Of a DNA stretch of 8,142 nucleotides, positions 8,095 through 8,142 are shown one piece after another. The stretch comes from an uncultured Sutterella sp. (lineage in GTDB: Bacteria > Pseudomonadota > Gammaproteobacteria > Burkholderiales > Burkholderiaceae_F), in assembly GCA_900553105.1 (NCBI GenBank), contig USCE01000050.1, positions 1 to 8,142 on the forward strand. Direction: 5' to 3'. The notes under the pieces are model-generated. The model was given only the letters and a program-made list of their open reading frames with translations, made no database searches and had not been told where the DNA came from. Numbering within the stretch: the first letter of the stretch is position 1; each line of letters begins with the position of its first letter. Position numbers and translations under genes: made by a program.

Positions 8095-8142
8095 CTGTCT
8101 CTTATACACATCTCCGAGCCCACGAGACCGGAGCCTATCTCG
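8095..8142 (+). other. Illumina Nextera adapter (sequencing artefact)
   Basis: The last 48 bases match adapter structure piece by piece. CTGTCTCTTATACACATCT (8095-8113) is the Tn5 mosaic end, CCGAGCCCACGAGAC (8114-8128) the i7-side Nextera linker, CGGAGCCT (8129-8136) fits an 8-base i7 index, and ATCTCG (8137-8142) is the start of the P7 primer region. The order is that of a read running through a short insert into the adapter. This is not genomic DNA and should be trimmed. Confidence 0.98.

Noticed and set aside
7792..8109. 105-residue minus-strand open frame near the right end
   Set aside because: Its start codon and first residues come from the Nextera mosaic end, and the rest is antisense to the msbA ATPase domain.
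8095..8113. Possible transposon end (Tn5-like mosaic end) as a real insertion
   Set aside because: The 19 bases are directly followed by the synthetic i7 linker, an index and P7 sequence, with no transposase gene or target duplication, so it is library adapter.

Overview
The window carries part of a housekeeping gene cluster from a Gram-negative bacterium, most likely a betaproteobacterium of the order Burkholderiales. The evidence is the gene order infB-rbfA-truB-typA, the proteobacterial type of IF-2, TypA, RluB and YchJ, and an MsbA-type lipid A flippase, which implies an outer membrane. Base composition is near balanced, lower in GC than most free-living Burkholderiales. A host-associated lineage such as Sutterellaceae would fit, but that narrower placement is a guess. 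I see no mobile element, CRISPR array, tRNA, rRNA or phage gene, and no sign of a new biological system.

All eight genes are on the + strand and tightly packed. They are the 3' part of infB (2-1099), a 72-base gap holding a strong stem-loop (1112-1136), rbfA (1172-1531), truB (1531-2424, sharing one base with rbfA), typA/bipA (2441-4288), a ychJ-like gene (4304-4705), scpB (about 4698-5414, overlapping the ychJ-like stop), rluB (5383-6519, overlapping scpB by 32 bases) and msbA (6553-8094, incomplete). There is no gene-free stretch above 300 bases and no convincing Rho-independent terminator, so the whole block could be one transcription unit or a few nested ones.

Most of the genes serve ribosome production and translation. 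IF-2 positions the initiator tRNA, RbfA matures the 30S subunit, TruB makes pseudouridine 55 in tRNA, TypA is a ribosome-binding GTPase linked to 50S assembly and stress, and RluB modifies 23S rRNA. ScpB belongs to the chromosome condensation complex, MsbA moves lipid A-core across the inner membrane, and the YchJ-like protein has no settled role.

The last 48 bases (8095-8142) are not biological. They are Illumina Nextera adapter: the Tn5 mosaic end, the i7-side linker, an 8-base index and the start of P7. They cut msbA off at codon 514, add a false 16-residue tail to any predicted protein, and create a false antisense ORF start. The native sequence ends at 8094.
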